DNA of 64,000 nucleotides from assembly GCA_023634235.1 (NCBI GenBank), contig JAMKCF010000077.1, positions 124,001-188,000 on the forward strand, in the 5' to 3' direction. Under the pieces are notes generated by a model, which had not been told where the DNA came from, searched no databases, and saw only the letters and a list, made by a program, of their open reading frames with translations. A program made the translations under genes and the position numbers. The stretch's first letter is position 1; the number at the start of each line of letters is the position of its first letter. Below are positions 1 through 12,600 of this stretch, piece by piece. Source of the DNA: Pisaster brevispinus (Eukaryota > Echinodermata > Asteroidea > Forcipulatida > Asteriidae).

Positions 1-140
1 CTCAAGGCAATATCGGATCTGCACAAGTTTAGCACCACTGTAAAGCCCGTCTCAAGGGCTCTCTCTACCGTGAGTTTGGGGTTGCTGACGACTCTGTAGG
101 TGAGGCGAGCGACCTGGATGTTAGCCCTACCCCTAACAGA
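1..140. repeat. Partial satellite monomer at left edge (3' third)
   Basis: The window opens inside a monomer at the conserved CAAGGCAATATCGG segment. It runs through the ATCTGCACAAG, CTCAAGGGCT and GGTTGCTGACGACTCTG blocks to the CCCTACCCCTAACAG end. The tail reads GCGACCTGGATGTTAG, the form that normally precedes a class A monomer, and an A monomer does follow. The class of the partial monomer itself cannot be decided because its head lies outside the window. Confidence 0.9.
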
Positions 141-3100
141 AATTGACCCCTCCCAAAAACCGGCTGCGAGACAAGGTCGTGCGGACCGGGGTAATGGCCC
201 AATTTAACTGTGCGGTGAATTTGGGAATAACTCCCGATCTAGGCATGCTAGAGAGATGAAATTTTCGCCTGAATCTTCCTTAGGTATCCCCGCACCCGGA
301 AATTGGACTTTTACGGCCAATGCGGGCAGGCTTTACACCGGAAAAGACCAGCAAACGGGGACGCTACAAAGGCCCCGCAAACAGCTTCATCTCGAATTTG
401 ATGTAAAAGAGACAAACATAAAATAAGGATGGTCAAATTACCCCCAAGGCAATATCGGATCTGCACAAGTTTAGCACCACTGTAAAGCCCGTCTCAAGGG
501 CTCTCTCTACCGTGAGGTTGGGGTTGCTGACGACTCTGTAGGCGAGGCGAGCGGCCTGGATGTAAGCCCTACCCCTAACAGAAATTGACCCCCCCAAAAA
601 AAAAAACCGGCTGCGAGACAAGGTCGTGCGGACCGGGGTAATGGGAATAACTCCCGATCTAGGCCTGCTAGAGAGATGAATTTTTTACCTGAATCTTCCT
701 TAGGTATCCCTGCATCCGGAAATTGGACTTTTACGGCCGTTGCGGGCAGGCTTCACACCGGAAAAGACCAGCAAACGGGGACGCTACAAAGGCCCCGCAA
801 AACAGCTTCATCTCGAATTTGCTGTAAAAGAGACAAACACAAAATAAGGATGGTCAAATCACCCCCAAGGCAATATCGGATCTGCACAAGTTTAGCACCA
901 CTGTAAAGCCCGTCTCAAGGGCTCCCTCTACCGTGAGTTTGGGGTTGCTGACGACTCTGTAGGCGAGACGAGCGACCTGGATGTTAGCCCTACCCCTAAC
1001 AGAAATTGACCCCTCCCAAAAACCGGCTGCAAGACAAGGTCGTGCGGACCGGGGTAATGGCCCAATTTAACTGTGCGGTGAATTTGGGAATAACTCCCGA
1101 TCTAGGCATGCTAGAGAGATGAAATTTTCACCTGAATCTTCCTTAGGTATCCCCGCACCCGGAAATTTGACTTTTACGGCCAATGCGGGCAGGCTTTACA
1201 CCGGAAAAGACCAGCAAACGGGGACGCTACAAAGGCCCCGCAAAACAGCTTCATCTCGAATTTGATGTAAAAGAGACAAACATAAAATAAGGATGGTCAA
1301 ATCACCCTCAAGGCAATATCGGATCTGCACAAGTTTAGCACCACTGTAAAGCCCGTCTCAAGGGCTCTCTCTACCGTGAGTTTGGGGTTGCTGACGACTC
1401 TGTAGGCGAGGCGAGCGACCTGGATGTTAGCCCTACCCCTAACAGAAATTGACCCCTCCCAAAAACCGGCTGCGAGACAAGGTCGTGCGGACCGGGGTAA
1501 TGGCCCAATTTAACTGTGCGGTGAATTTGGGAATAACTCCCGATCTAGGCATGCTAGAGAGATGAAATTTTCGCCTGAATCTTCCTTAGGTATCCCCGCA
1601 CCCGGAAATTGGACTTTTACGGCCAATGCGGGCAGGCTTTACACCGGAAAAGACCAGCAAACGGGGACGCTACAAAGTCCCCGCAAAACAGCTTCATCTC
1701 GAATTTGATGTAAAAGAGACAAACATAAAATAAGGATGGTCAAATCACCCCCAAGGCAATATCGGATCTGCACAAGTTTAGCACCACTGTAAAGCCCGTC
1801 TCAAGGGCTCTCTCTACCGTGAGTTTGGGGTTGCTGACGACTCTGTAGGCGAGGCGAGCGGCCTGGATGTAAGCCCTACCCCTAACAGAAATTGACCCCC
1901 CCCCCAAAAAAAAAAAAACCGGCTGCGAGACAAGGTCGTGCGGACCGGGGTAATGGGAATAACTCCCGATCTAGGCATGCTAGAGAGATGAATTTTTTAC
2001 CTGAATCTTCCTTAGGTATCCCTGCATCCGGAAATTGGACTTTTACGGCCGTTGCGGGCAGGCTTCACACCGGAAAAGACCAGCAAACGGGGACGCTACA
2101 AAGGCCCCGCAAAACAGCTTCATCTCGAATTTGCTGTAAAAGAGACAAACACAAAATAAGGATGGTCAAATCACCCCCAAGGCAATATCGGATCTGCACA
2201 AGTTTAGCACCACTGTAAAGCCCGTCTCAAGGGCTCTCTCTACCGTGAGTTTGGGGTTGCTGACGACTCTGTAGGCGAGGCGAGCGGCCTGGATGTAAGC
2301 CCTACCCCTAACAGAAATTGACCCCCCCAAAAAAAAAAAAACCGGCTGCGAGACAAGGTCGTGCGGACCGGGGTAATGGGAATAACTCCCGATCTAGGCA
2401 TGCTAGAGAGATGAATTTTTTACCTGAATCTTCCTTAGGTATCCCTGCATCCGGTAATTGGACTTTTACGGCCGTTGCGGGCAGGCTTTACACCGGAAAA
2501 GACCAGCAAACGGGGACGCTACAAAGGCCCCGCAAAACAGCTTCATCTCGAATTTGCTGTAAAAGAGACAAACACAAAATAAGGATGGTCAAATCACCCC
2601 CAAGGCAATATCGGATCTGCACAAGTTTAGCATCACTGTAAAGCCCGTCTCAAGGGCTCCCTCTACCGTGAGTTTGGGGTTGCTGACGACTCTGTAGGCG
2701 AGGCGAGCGACCTGGATGTTAGCCCTACCCCTAACAGAAATTGACCCCTCCCAAAAACCGGCTGCGAGACAAGGTCGTGCGGACCGGGGTAATGGCCCAA
2801 TTTAACTGTGCGGTGAATTTGGGAATAACTCCCGATCTAGGCATGCTAGAGAGATGACATTTTCGCCTGAATCTTCCTGAGGTATCCCCGCACCCGGAAA
2901 TTGGACTTTTACGGCCAATGCGGGCAGGCTTTACACCGGAAAAGACCAGCAAACGGGGACGCTACAAAGGCCCCGCAAAACAGCTTCATCTCGAATTTGA
3001 TGTAAAAGAGACAAACATAAAATAAGGATGGTCAAATCACCCCCAAGGCAATATCGGATCTGCACAAGTTTAGTACCACTGTAAAGCCCGTCTCAAGGGC

Positions 3101-4460
3101 TCTCTCTACCGTGAGTTTGGGGTTGCTGACGACTCTGTAGGCGAGGCGAGCGGTCTGGATGTAAGCCTTACCCCTAACAGAAATTGACCCCGCCCAAAAA
3201 AAAAAAAAAAACCGGCTGCGAGACAAGGTCGTGCGGACCGGGGTAATGGGAATAACTCCCGATCTAGGCATGCTAGAGAGATGAATTTTTTACCTGAATC
3301 TTCCTTCGGTATCCCTGCATCCGGAAATTGGACTTTTACGGCCGTTGCGGGCAGGCTTTACACCGGAAAAGACCAGCAAACGGGGACGCTACAAAGGCCC
3401 CGCAAAACAGCTTCATCTCGAATTTGATGTAAAAGAGACAAACATAAAATAAGGATGGTCAAATCACCCCCAAGGCAATATCGGATCTGCACAAGTTTAG
3501 TACCACTGTAAAGCCCGTCTCAAGGGCTCTCTCTACCGTGAGTTTGGGGTTGCTGACGACTCTGTAGGCGAGGCGAGCGGTCTGGATGTAAGCCTTACCC
3601 CTAACAGAAATTGACCCCGCCCAAAAAAAAAAAAAAACCGGCTGCGAGACAAGGTCGTGCGGACCGGGGTAATGGGAATAACTCCCGATCTAGGCATGCT
3701 AGAGAGATGAATTTTTTACCTGAATCTTCCTTCGGTATCCCTGCATCCGGAAATTGGACTTTTACGGCCGTTGCGGGCAGGCTTCACACCGGAAAAGACC
3801 AGCAAACGGGGACGCTACAAAGGCCCCGCAAAACAGCTTCATCTCGAATTTGATGTAAAAGAGACAAACATAAAATAAGGATGGTCAAATCACCCCCAAG
3901 GCAATATCGGATCTGCACAAGTTTAGCACCACTGTAAAGCCCGTCTCAAGGGCTCTCCCTACCGTGAGTTTGGGGTTGCTGACGACTCTGTAGGCGAGGC
4001 GAGCGGCCTGGATGTAAGCCCTACCCCTAACAGAAATTGACCCCCCCCCCAAAAAAAAAAAAAACCGGCTGCGAGACAAGGTCGTGCGGACCGGGGTAAT
4101 GGGAATAACTCCCGATCTAGGCATGCTAGAGAGATGAATTTTTTACCTGAATCTTCCTTAGGTATCCCTGCATCCAGAAATTGGACTTTTACGGCCGTTG
4201 CGGGCAGGCTTCACACCGGAAAAGACCAGCAAACGGGGACGCTACAAAGGCCCCGCAAAACAGCTTCATCTCGAATTTGCTGTAAAAGAGACAAACATAA
4301 AATAAGGATGGTCAAATCACCCCCAAGGCAATATCGGATCTGCACAAGTTTAGCACCACTGTAAAGCCCTCTCAAGGGCTCCCTCTACTGTGAGTTTGGG
4401 GTTGCTGACGACTCTGTAGGCGAGGCGAGCGACCTGGATGTTAGCCCTACCCCTAACAGA
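141..4460. repeat. Array segment, monomers 1-10, irregular A/B order
   Basis: Monomer starts and classes: 141 A, 583 B, 1004 A, 1447 A, 1890 B, 2316 B, 2739 A, 3182 B, 3609 B, 4035 B. The A-B alternation is broken by an AA pair, a BB pair and a BBB run. The first A is 442 bp and the first B is 421 bp, the shortest in the window. Monomers 3182 and 3609 share a G-interrupted C tract, a CTTCGGTATCC variant and an A-like TTTGATG tail on a B head, so they look like a 427 bp single-monomer tandem duplication of an A/B recombinant. The B at 583 has lost the GCATGC site. Confidence 0.9.
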
Positions 4461-6200
4461 AATTGACCCCTCCCAAAAACCGGCTGCGAGACAAGGTCGT
4501 GCGGACCGGGGTAATGGCCCAATTTAACTGTGCGGTGAATTTGGGAATAACTCCCGATCTAGGCATGCTAGAGAGATGAAATTTTCGCCTGAATCTTCCT
4601 TAGGTATCCCCGCACCCGGAAATTGGACTTTTCCGGCCAATGCGGGCAGGCTTTACACCGGAAAAGACCAGCAAACGGGGACGCTACAAAGGCCCCGCAA
4701 AACAGCTTCATCTCGAATTTGATGTAAAAGAGACAAACATAAAATAAGGATGGTCAAATCACCCCCAAGGCAATATCGGATCTGCACAAGTTTAGTACCA
4801 CTGTAAAGCCCGTCTCAAGGGCTCTCTCTACCGTGAGTTTGGGGTTGCTGACGACTCTGTAGGCGAGGCGAGCGGCCTGGATGTAAGCCCTACCCCTAAC
4901 AGAAATTGACCCCCCCTCCCCCCAAAAAAAAACCGGCTGCGAGACAAGGTCGTGCGGACCGGGGTAATGGGAATAACTCCCGATCTAGGCATGCTAGAGA
5001 GATGAATTTTTTACCTGAATCTTCCTTAGGTATCCCTGCATCCGGAAATTGGACTTTTACGGCCGTTGCGGGCAGGCTTCACACCGGAAAAGACCAGCAA
5101 ACGGGGACGCTACAAAGGCCCCGCAAAACAGCTTCATCTCGAATTTGCTGTAAAAGAGACAAACACAAAATAAGGATGGTCAAATCACCCCCAAGGCATT
5201 ATCGGATCTGCACAAGTTTAGCACCACTGTAAAGCCCGTCTCAAGGGCTCCCTCTACCGTGAGTTTGGGGTTGCTGACGACTCTGTAGGCGAGGCGAGCG
5301 ACCTGGATGTTAGCCCTACCCCTAACAGAAATTGACCCCTCCCAAAAACCGGCTGCGAGACAAGGTCGTGCGGACCGGGGTAATGGCCCAATTTAACTGT
5401 GCGGTGAATTTGGGAATAACTCCCGATCTAGGCATGCTAGAGAGATGAAATTTTCGTCTGAATCTTCCTTAGGTATCCCCGCACCCGGAAATTGGACTTT
5501 TACGGCCAATGCGGGCAGGCTTTACACCGGAAAAGACCAGCAAACGGGGACGCTACAAAGGCCCCGCAAAACAGCTTCATCTCGAATTTGATGTAAAAGA
5601 GACAAACATAAAATAAGGATGGTCAAATTACCCCCAAGGCAATATCGGATCTGCACAAGTTTAGCACCACTGTAAAGCCCGTCTCAAGGGCTCTCTCTAC
5701 CGTGAGTTTGGGGTTGCTGACGACTCTGTAGGCGAGGCGAGCGGCCTGGATGTAAGCCCTACCCCTAACAGCAATTGACCCCCCCCCCCCAAAAAAAAAA
5801 AAAACCGGCTGCGAGACAAGGTCGTGCGGACCGGGGTAATGGGAATAACTCCCGGTCTAGGCATGCTAGAGAGATGAATGTTTACCTGAATCTTCCTTAG
5901 GTATCCCTGCATCCGGAAATTGGACTTTTACGGCCGTTGCGGGCAGGCTTCACACCGGAAAAGACCAGCAAACGGGGACGCTACAAAGGCCCCGCAAAAC
6001 AGCTTCATCTCGAATTTGCTGTAAAAGAGACAAACACAAAATAAGGATGGTCAAATCACCCCCAAGGCAATATCGGATCTGCACAAGTTTAGCACCACTG
6101 TAAAGCCCGTCTCAAGGGCTCCCTCTACCGTGAGTTTGGGGTTGCTGACGACTCTGTAGGCGAGGCGAGTGACCTGGATGTTAGCCCTACCCCTAACAGA
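4461..6200. repeat. ABAB segment with distant close relatives near 31-34 kb
   Basis: Monomers: 4461 A, 4904 B, 5330 A, 5773 B. Private variants are CTACTGTGAG just before 4461, TTTTCCGGCC near 4630, a T-interrupted C tract in 4904, TTTTCGTCTG near 5453, CAAATTACCC near 5625, and in 5773 the set CAGCAATTG, CCGGTCTAGG and GAATGTTTACC. The first three recur in order near 30963, 31205 and 31481. The others recur in the dimers at 17113, 32350 and 33217. This segment therefore shares recent ancestry with sequence about 11-28 kb away, not with its neighbours. Confidence 0.88.
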
Positions 6201-7937
6201 AATTGACCCCTCCCAAAAACCGGCTGCGAGACAAGGTCGTGCGGACCGGGGTAATGGCCCAATTTAACTGTGCGGTGAATTTGGGAATAACTCCCGATCT
6301 AGGCATGCTAGAGAGATGAAATTTTCGCCTGAATCTTCCTTAGGTATCCCCGCACCCGGAAATTGGACTTTTACGGCCAATGCGGGCAGGCTTTACACCG
6401 GAAAAGACCAGCAAACGGGGACGCTACAAAGGCCCCGCAAAACAGCTTCATCTCGAATTTGATGTAAAAGAGACAAACATAAAATAAGGATGGTCAAATC
6501 ACCCCCAAGGCAATATCGGATCTGCACAAGTTTAGCACCACTGTAAAGCCCGTCTCAAGGGCTCTTTCTACCGTGAGTTTGGGGTTGCTGACGACTCTGT
6601 AGGCGAGGCGAGCGGCCTGGATGTAAGCCCTACCCCTAACAGAAATTGACCCCCCCCCCAAAAAAAAAAAACCGGCTGCGAGACAAGGTCGTGCGGACCG
6701 GGGTAATGGGCATAACTCCCGATCTAGGCATGCTAGAGAGATGAATTTTTTACCTGAATCTTCCTTAGGTATCCCTGCATCCGGAAATTGGACTTTTACG
6801 GCCGTTGCGGGCAGGCTTCACACCGGAAAAGACCAGCAAACGGGGACGCTACAAAGGCCCCGCAAAACAGCTTCATCTCGAATTTGCTGTAAAAGAGACA
6901 AACACAAAATAAGGATGGTCAAATCACCCCCAAGGCAATATCGGATCTGCACAAGTTTAGCACCACTGTAAAGCCCGTCTCAAGGGCTCCCTCTACCGTG
7001 TATTTGGGGTTGCTGACGACTCTGTAGGCGAGGCGAGCGACCTGGATGTTAGCCCTACCCCTAACAGAAATTGACCCCTCCCAAAAACCGGCTGCGAGAC
7101 AAGGTCGTGCGGACCGGGGTAATGGCCCAATTTAACTGTGCGGTGAATTTGGGAATAACTCCCGATCTAGGCATGCTAGAGAGATGAAATTTTCGCCTGA
7201 ATCTTCCTTAGGTATCCCCGCACCCGGAAATTGGACTTTTACGGCCAATGCGGGCAGGCTTTACACCGGAAAAGACCAGCAAACGGGGACGCTACAAAGG
7301 CCCCGCAAAACAGCTTCATCTCGAATTTGATGTAAAAGAGACAAACATAAAATAAGGATGGTCAAATCACCACCAAGGCAATATCGGATCTGCACAAGTT
7401 TAGCACCACTGTAAAGCCCGTCTCAAGGGCACTCTCTACCGTGAGTTTGGGGTTGCTGACGACTCTGTAGGCGAGGCGAGCGGCCTGGATGTAAGCCCTA
7501 CCCCTAACAGAAATTGACCCCCCCCAAAAAAAAAAAAAAACCGGCTGCGAGACAAGGTCGTGCGGACCGGGGTAATGGGAATAACTCCCGATCTAGGCAT
7601 GCTAGAGAGATGAATTTTTTACCTGAATCTTCCTTAGGTATCCCTGCATCCAGAAATTGGACTTTTACGGCCGTTGCGGGCAGGCTTCACACCGGAAAAG
7701 ACCAGCAAACGGGGACGCTACAAAGGCCCCGCAAAACAGCTTCATCTCGAATTTGCTGTAAAAGAGACAAACACAAAATAAGGATGGTCAAATCACCCCC
7801 AAGGCAATATCGGATCTGCACAAGTTTAGCACCACTGTAAAGCCCGTCTCAAGGGCTCCCTCTACCGTGAGTTTGGGGTTGCTGACGACTCTGTAGGCGA
7901 GGCGAGTGACCTGGATGTTAGCCCTACCCCTAACAGA
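6201..7937. repeat. ABAB tetramer, first copy of a ~1,736 bp tandem duplication
   Basis: Monomers: 6201 A, 6644 B, 7069 A, 7512 B. Private variants shared with the next copy at a constant offset of 1736-1737 bp are GCGAGTGACC (T at 6170), CTCTTTCTACC (near 6563), GGGCATAAC (6711), CCGTGTATTTGG (7001), CACCACCAAGG (7371), GGGCACTCTC (near 7429) and CATCCAGAAATTGG (near 7648). The one-base offset change comes from a tract length difference. The duplication therefore starts at or before 6170. Confidence 0.93.
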
Positions 7938-9673
7938 AATTGACCCCTCCCAAAAACCGGCTGCGAGACAAGGTCGTGCGGACCGGGGTAATGGCCCAAT
8001 TTAACTGTGCGGTGAATTTGGGAATAACTCCCGATCTAGGCATGCTAGAGAGATGAAATTTTCGCCTGAATCTTCCTTAGGTATCCCCGCACCCGGAAAT
8101 TGGACTTTTACGGCCAATGCGGGCAGGCTTTACACCGGAAAAGACCAGCAAACGGGGACGCTACAAAGGCCCCGCAAAACAGCTTCATCTCGAATTTGAT
8201 GTAAAAGAGACAAACATAAAATAAGGATGGTCAAATCACCCCCAAGGCAATATCGGATCTGCACAAGTTTAGCACCACTGTAAAGCCCGTCTCAAGGGCT
8301 CTTTCTACCGTGAGTTTGGGGTTGCTGACGACTCTGTAGGCGAGGCGAGCGGCCTGGATGTAAGCCCTACCCCTAACAGAAATTGACCCCCCCCAAAAAA
8401 AAAAAAACCGGCTGCGAGACAAGGTCGTGCGGACCGGGGTAATGGGCATAACTCCCGATCTAGGCATGCTAGAGAGATGAATTTTTTACCTGAATCTTCC
8501 TTAGGTATCCCTGCATCCGGAAATTGGACTTTTACGGCCGTTGCGGGCAGGCTTCACACCGGAAAAGACCAGCAAACGGGGACGCTACAAAGGCCCCGCA
8601 AAACAGCTTCATCTCGAATTTGCTGTAAAAGAGACAAACACAAAATAAGGATGGTCAAATCACCCCCAAGGCAATATCGGATCTGCACAAGTTTAGCACC
8701 ACTGTAAAGCCCGTCTCAAGGGCTCCCTCTACCGTGTATTTGGGGTTGCTGACGACTCTGTAGGCGAGGCGAGCGACCTGGATGTTAGCCCTACCCCTAA
8801 CAGAAATTGACCCCTCCCAAAAACCGGCTGCGAGACAAGGTCGTGCGGACCGGGGTAATGGCCCAATTTAACTGTGCGGTGAATTTGGGAATAACTCCCG
8901 ATCTAGGCATGCTAGAGAGATGAAATTTTCGCCTGAATCTTCCTTAGGTATCCCCGCACCCGGAAATTGGACTTTTACGGCCAATGCGGGCAGGCTTTAC
9001 ACCGGAAAAGACCAGCAAACGGGGACGCTACAAAGGCCCCGCAAAACAGCTTCATCTCGAATTTGATGTAAAAGAGACAAACATAAAATAAGGATGGTCA
9101 AATCACCACCAAGGCAATATCGGATCTGCACAAGTTTAGCACCACTGTAAAGCCCGTCTCAAGGGCACTCTCTACCGTGAGTTTGGGGTTGCTGACGACT
9201 CTGTAGGCGAGGCGAGCGGCCTGGATGTAAGCCCTACCCCTAACAGAAATTGACCCCCCCCAAAAAAAAAAAAAAACCGGCTGCGAGACAAGGTCGTGCG
9301 GACCGGGGTAATGGGAATAACTCCCGATCTAGGCATGCTAGAGAGATGAATTTTTTACCTGAATCTTCCTTAGGTATCCCTGCATCCAGAAATTGGACTT
9401 TTACGGCCGTTGCGGGCAGGCTTCACACCGGAAAAGACCAGCAAACGGGGACGCTACAAAGGCCCCGCAAAACAGCTTCATCTCGAATTTGCTGTAAAAG
9501 AGACAAACACAAAATAAGGATGGTCAAATCACCCCCAAGGCAATATCGGATCTGCACAAGTTTAGCACCACTGTAAAGCCCGTCTCAAGGGCTCTCTCTA
9601 CCGTGAGTTTGGGATTGCTGACGACTCTGTAGGCGAGGCGAGCGGCCTGGATGTAAGCCCTACCCCTAACAGA
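7938..9673. repeat. ABAB tetramer, second copy of the ~1,736 bp tandem duplication
   Basis: Monomers: 7938 A, 8381 B, 8805 A, 9248 B. It repeats the private variants of the preceding tetramer: T at 7907, GGGCATAAC near 8447, CCGTGTATTTGG near 8737, CACCACCAAGG near 9107, GGGCACTCTC near 9165 and CATCCAG near 9384. After about 9.4 kb the markers stop, so only two copies exist. The CATCCAG and GGGCACTC pair recurs once more near 36.2-36.4 kb. Confidence 0.93.
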
Positions 9674-12600
9674 AATTGACCCCCCCCAAAAAAAAAAAAA
9701 CCGGCTGCGAGACAAGGTCGTGCGGACCGGGGTAATGGGAATAACTCCCGATCTAGGCATGCTAGAGAGATGAATTTTTTACCTGAATCTTCCTTAGGTA
9801 TCCCTGCATCCGGAAATTGGACTTTTACGGCCGTTGCGGGCAGGCTTCACACCGGAAAAGACCAGCAAACGGGGACGCTACAAAGGCCCCGCAAAACAGC
9901 TTCATCTCGAATTTGCTGTAAAAGAGACAAACACAAAATAAGGATGGTCAAATCACCCCCAAGGCAATATCGGATCTGCACAAGTTTAGCACCACTGTAA
10001 AGCCCGTCTCAAGGGCTCCCTCTACCGTGAGTTTGGGGTTGCTGACGACTCTGTAGGCGAGGCGAGCGACCTGGATGTTAGCCCTACCCCTAACAGAAAT
10101 TGACCCCTCCCAAAAACCGGCTGCGAGACAAGGTCGTGCGGACCGGGGTAATGGCCCAATTTAACTGTGCGGTGAATTTGTGAATAACTCCCGATCTAGG
10201 CATGCTAGAGAGATGAAATTTTCGCCTGAATCTTCCTTAGGTATCCCCGCACCCGGAAATTGGACTTTTACGGCCAATGCGGGCAGGCTTTACACCGGAA
10301 AAGACCAGCAAACGGGGACGCTACAAAGGCCCCGCAAAACAGCTTCATCTCGAATTTGATGTAAAAGAGACAAACATAAAATAAGGATGGTCAAATCACC
10401 TCCAAGGCAATATCGGATCTGCACAAGTTTAGTACCACTGTAAAGCCCGTCTCAAGGGCTCTCTCTACCGTGAGTTTGGGGTTGCTGACGACTCTGTAGG
10501 CGAGGCGAGCGGCCTGGATGTAAGCCCTACCCCTAACAGAAATTGACCCCCCCCCAAAAAAAAAAAAAAAAACCGGCTGCGAGACAAGGTCGTGCGGACC
10601 GGGGTAATGGGAATAACTCCCGATCTAGGCATGCTAGAGAGATGAATTTTTTACCTGAATCTTCCTTAGGTATCCCTGCATCCGGAAATTGGACTTTTAC
10701 GGCCGTTGCGGGCAGGCTTCACACCGGAAAAGACCAGCAAACGGGGACGCTGCAAAGGCCCCGCAAAACAGCTTCATCTCGAATTTGCTGTAAAAGAGAC
10801 AAACACAAAATAAGGATGGTCAAATCACCCCCAAGGCAAAATCGGATCTGCACAAGTTTAGCACCACTGTAAAGCCCGTCTCAAGGGCTCTCTCTACCGT
10901 GAGTTTGGGGTTGCTGACGACTCTGTAGGCGAGGCGAGCGGCCTGGATGTAAGCCCTACCCCTAACAGAAATTGACCCCCCCCCCCAAAAAAAAAAAAAA
11001 AACCGGCTGCGAGACAAGGTCGTGCGGACCGGGGTAATGGGAATAACTCCCGATCTAGGCATGCTAGAGAGATGAATTTTTTACCTGAATCTTCCTTAGG
11101 TATCCCTGCATCCGGAAATTCGACTTTTACGGCCGTTGCGGGCAGGCTTCACACCGGAAAAGACCAGCAAACGGGGACGCTACAAAGGCCCCGCAAAACA
11201 GCTTCATCTCGAATTTGCTGTAAAAGAGACAAACACAAAATAAGGATGGTCAAATCACCCCCAAGGCAATATCGGATCTGCACAAGTTTAGCACCACTGT
11301 AAAGCCCGTCTCAAGGGCTCCCTCTACCGTGAGTTTGGGGTTGCTGACGACTCTGTAGGCGAGGCGAGCGACCTGGATGTTAGCCCTACCCCTAACAGAA
11401 ATTGACCCCTCCCAAAAACCGGCTGCGAGACAAGGTCGTGCGGACCGGGGTAATGGCCCAATTTAACTGTGCGGTGAATTTGGGAATAACTCCCGATCTA
11501 GGCATGCTAGAGAGATGAAATTTTCGCCTGAATCTTCCTAGGTATCCCCGCACCCGGAAATTGGACTTTTACGGCCAATGCGGGCAGGCTTCACACCGGA
11601 AAAGACCAGCAAACGGGGACGCTACAAAGGCCCCGCAAAACAGCTTCATCTCGAATTTGATGTAAAAGAGACAAACATAAAATAAGGATGGTCAAATCAC
11701 CCCCAAGGCAATATTTGATATGCACAAGTTTAGCACCACTGTAAAGCCCGTCTCAAGGGCTCTCTCTACCGTGAGTTTGGGGTTGCTGACGACTCTGTAG
11801 GCGAGGCGAGCGGCCTGGATGTAAGCCCTACCCCTAACAGAAATTGACCCCCCCAAAAAAAAAAAAAAAAAAAACGGCTGCGAGACAAGGTCGTGCGGAC
11901 CGGGGTAATGGGAATAACTCCCGATCTAGGCATGCTAGAGAGATGAATTTTTTACCTGAATCTTCCTTAGGTATCCCTGCATCCGGAAATTGGACTTTTA
12001 CGGCCGTTGCGGGCAGGCTTCACACCGGAAAAGACCAGCAAACGGGGACGCTACAAAGGCCCCGCAAAACAGCTTCATCTCGAATTTGCTGTAAAAGAGA
12101 CAAACACAAAATAAGGATGGTCAAATCACCCCCAAGGCAATATCGGATCTGCACAAGTTTAGCACCACTGTAAAGCCCGTCTCAAGGGCTCCCTCTACCG
12201 TGAGTTTAGGGTTGCTGACGACTCTGTAGGCGAGGCGAGCGACCTGGATGTTAGCCCTACCCCTAACAGAAATTGACCCCTCCCAAAAACCGGCTGCGAG
12301 ACAAGGTCGTGCGGACCGGGGTAATGGCCCAATTTAACTGTGCGGTGAATTTGGGAATAACTCCCGATCTAGGCATGCTAGAGAGATGAAATTTTCACCT
12401 GAATCTTCCTTAGGTATCCCCGCACCCGGAAATTGGACTTTTACGGCCAATGCGGGCAGGCTTTACACCGGAAAAGACCAGCAAACGGGGACGCTACAAA
12501 GGCCCCGCAAAACAGCTTCATCTCGAATTTGATGTAAAAGAGACAAACATAAAATAAGGATGGTCAAATCACCCCCAAGGCAATATCGGATCTGCACAAG

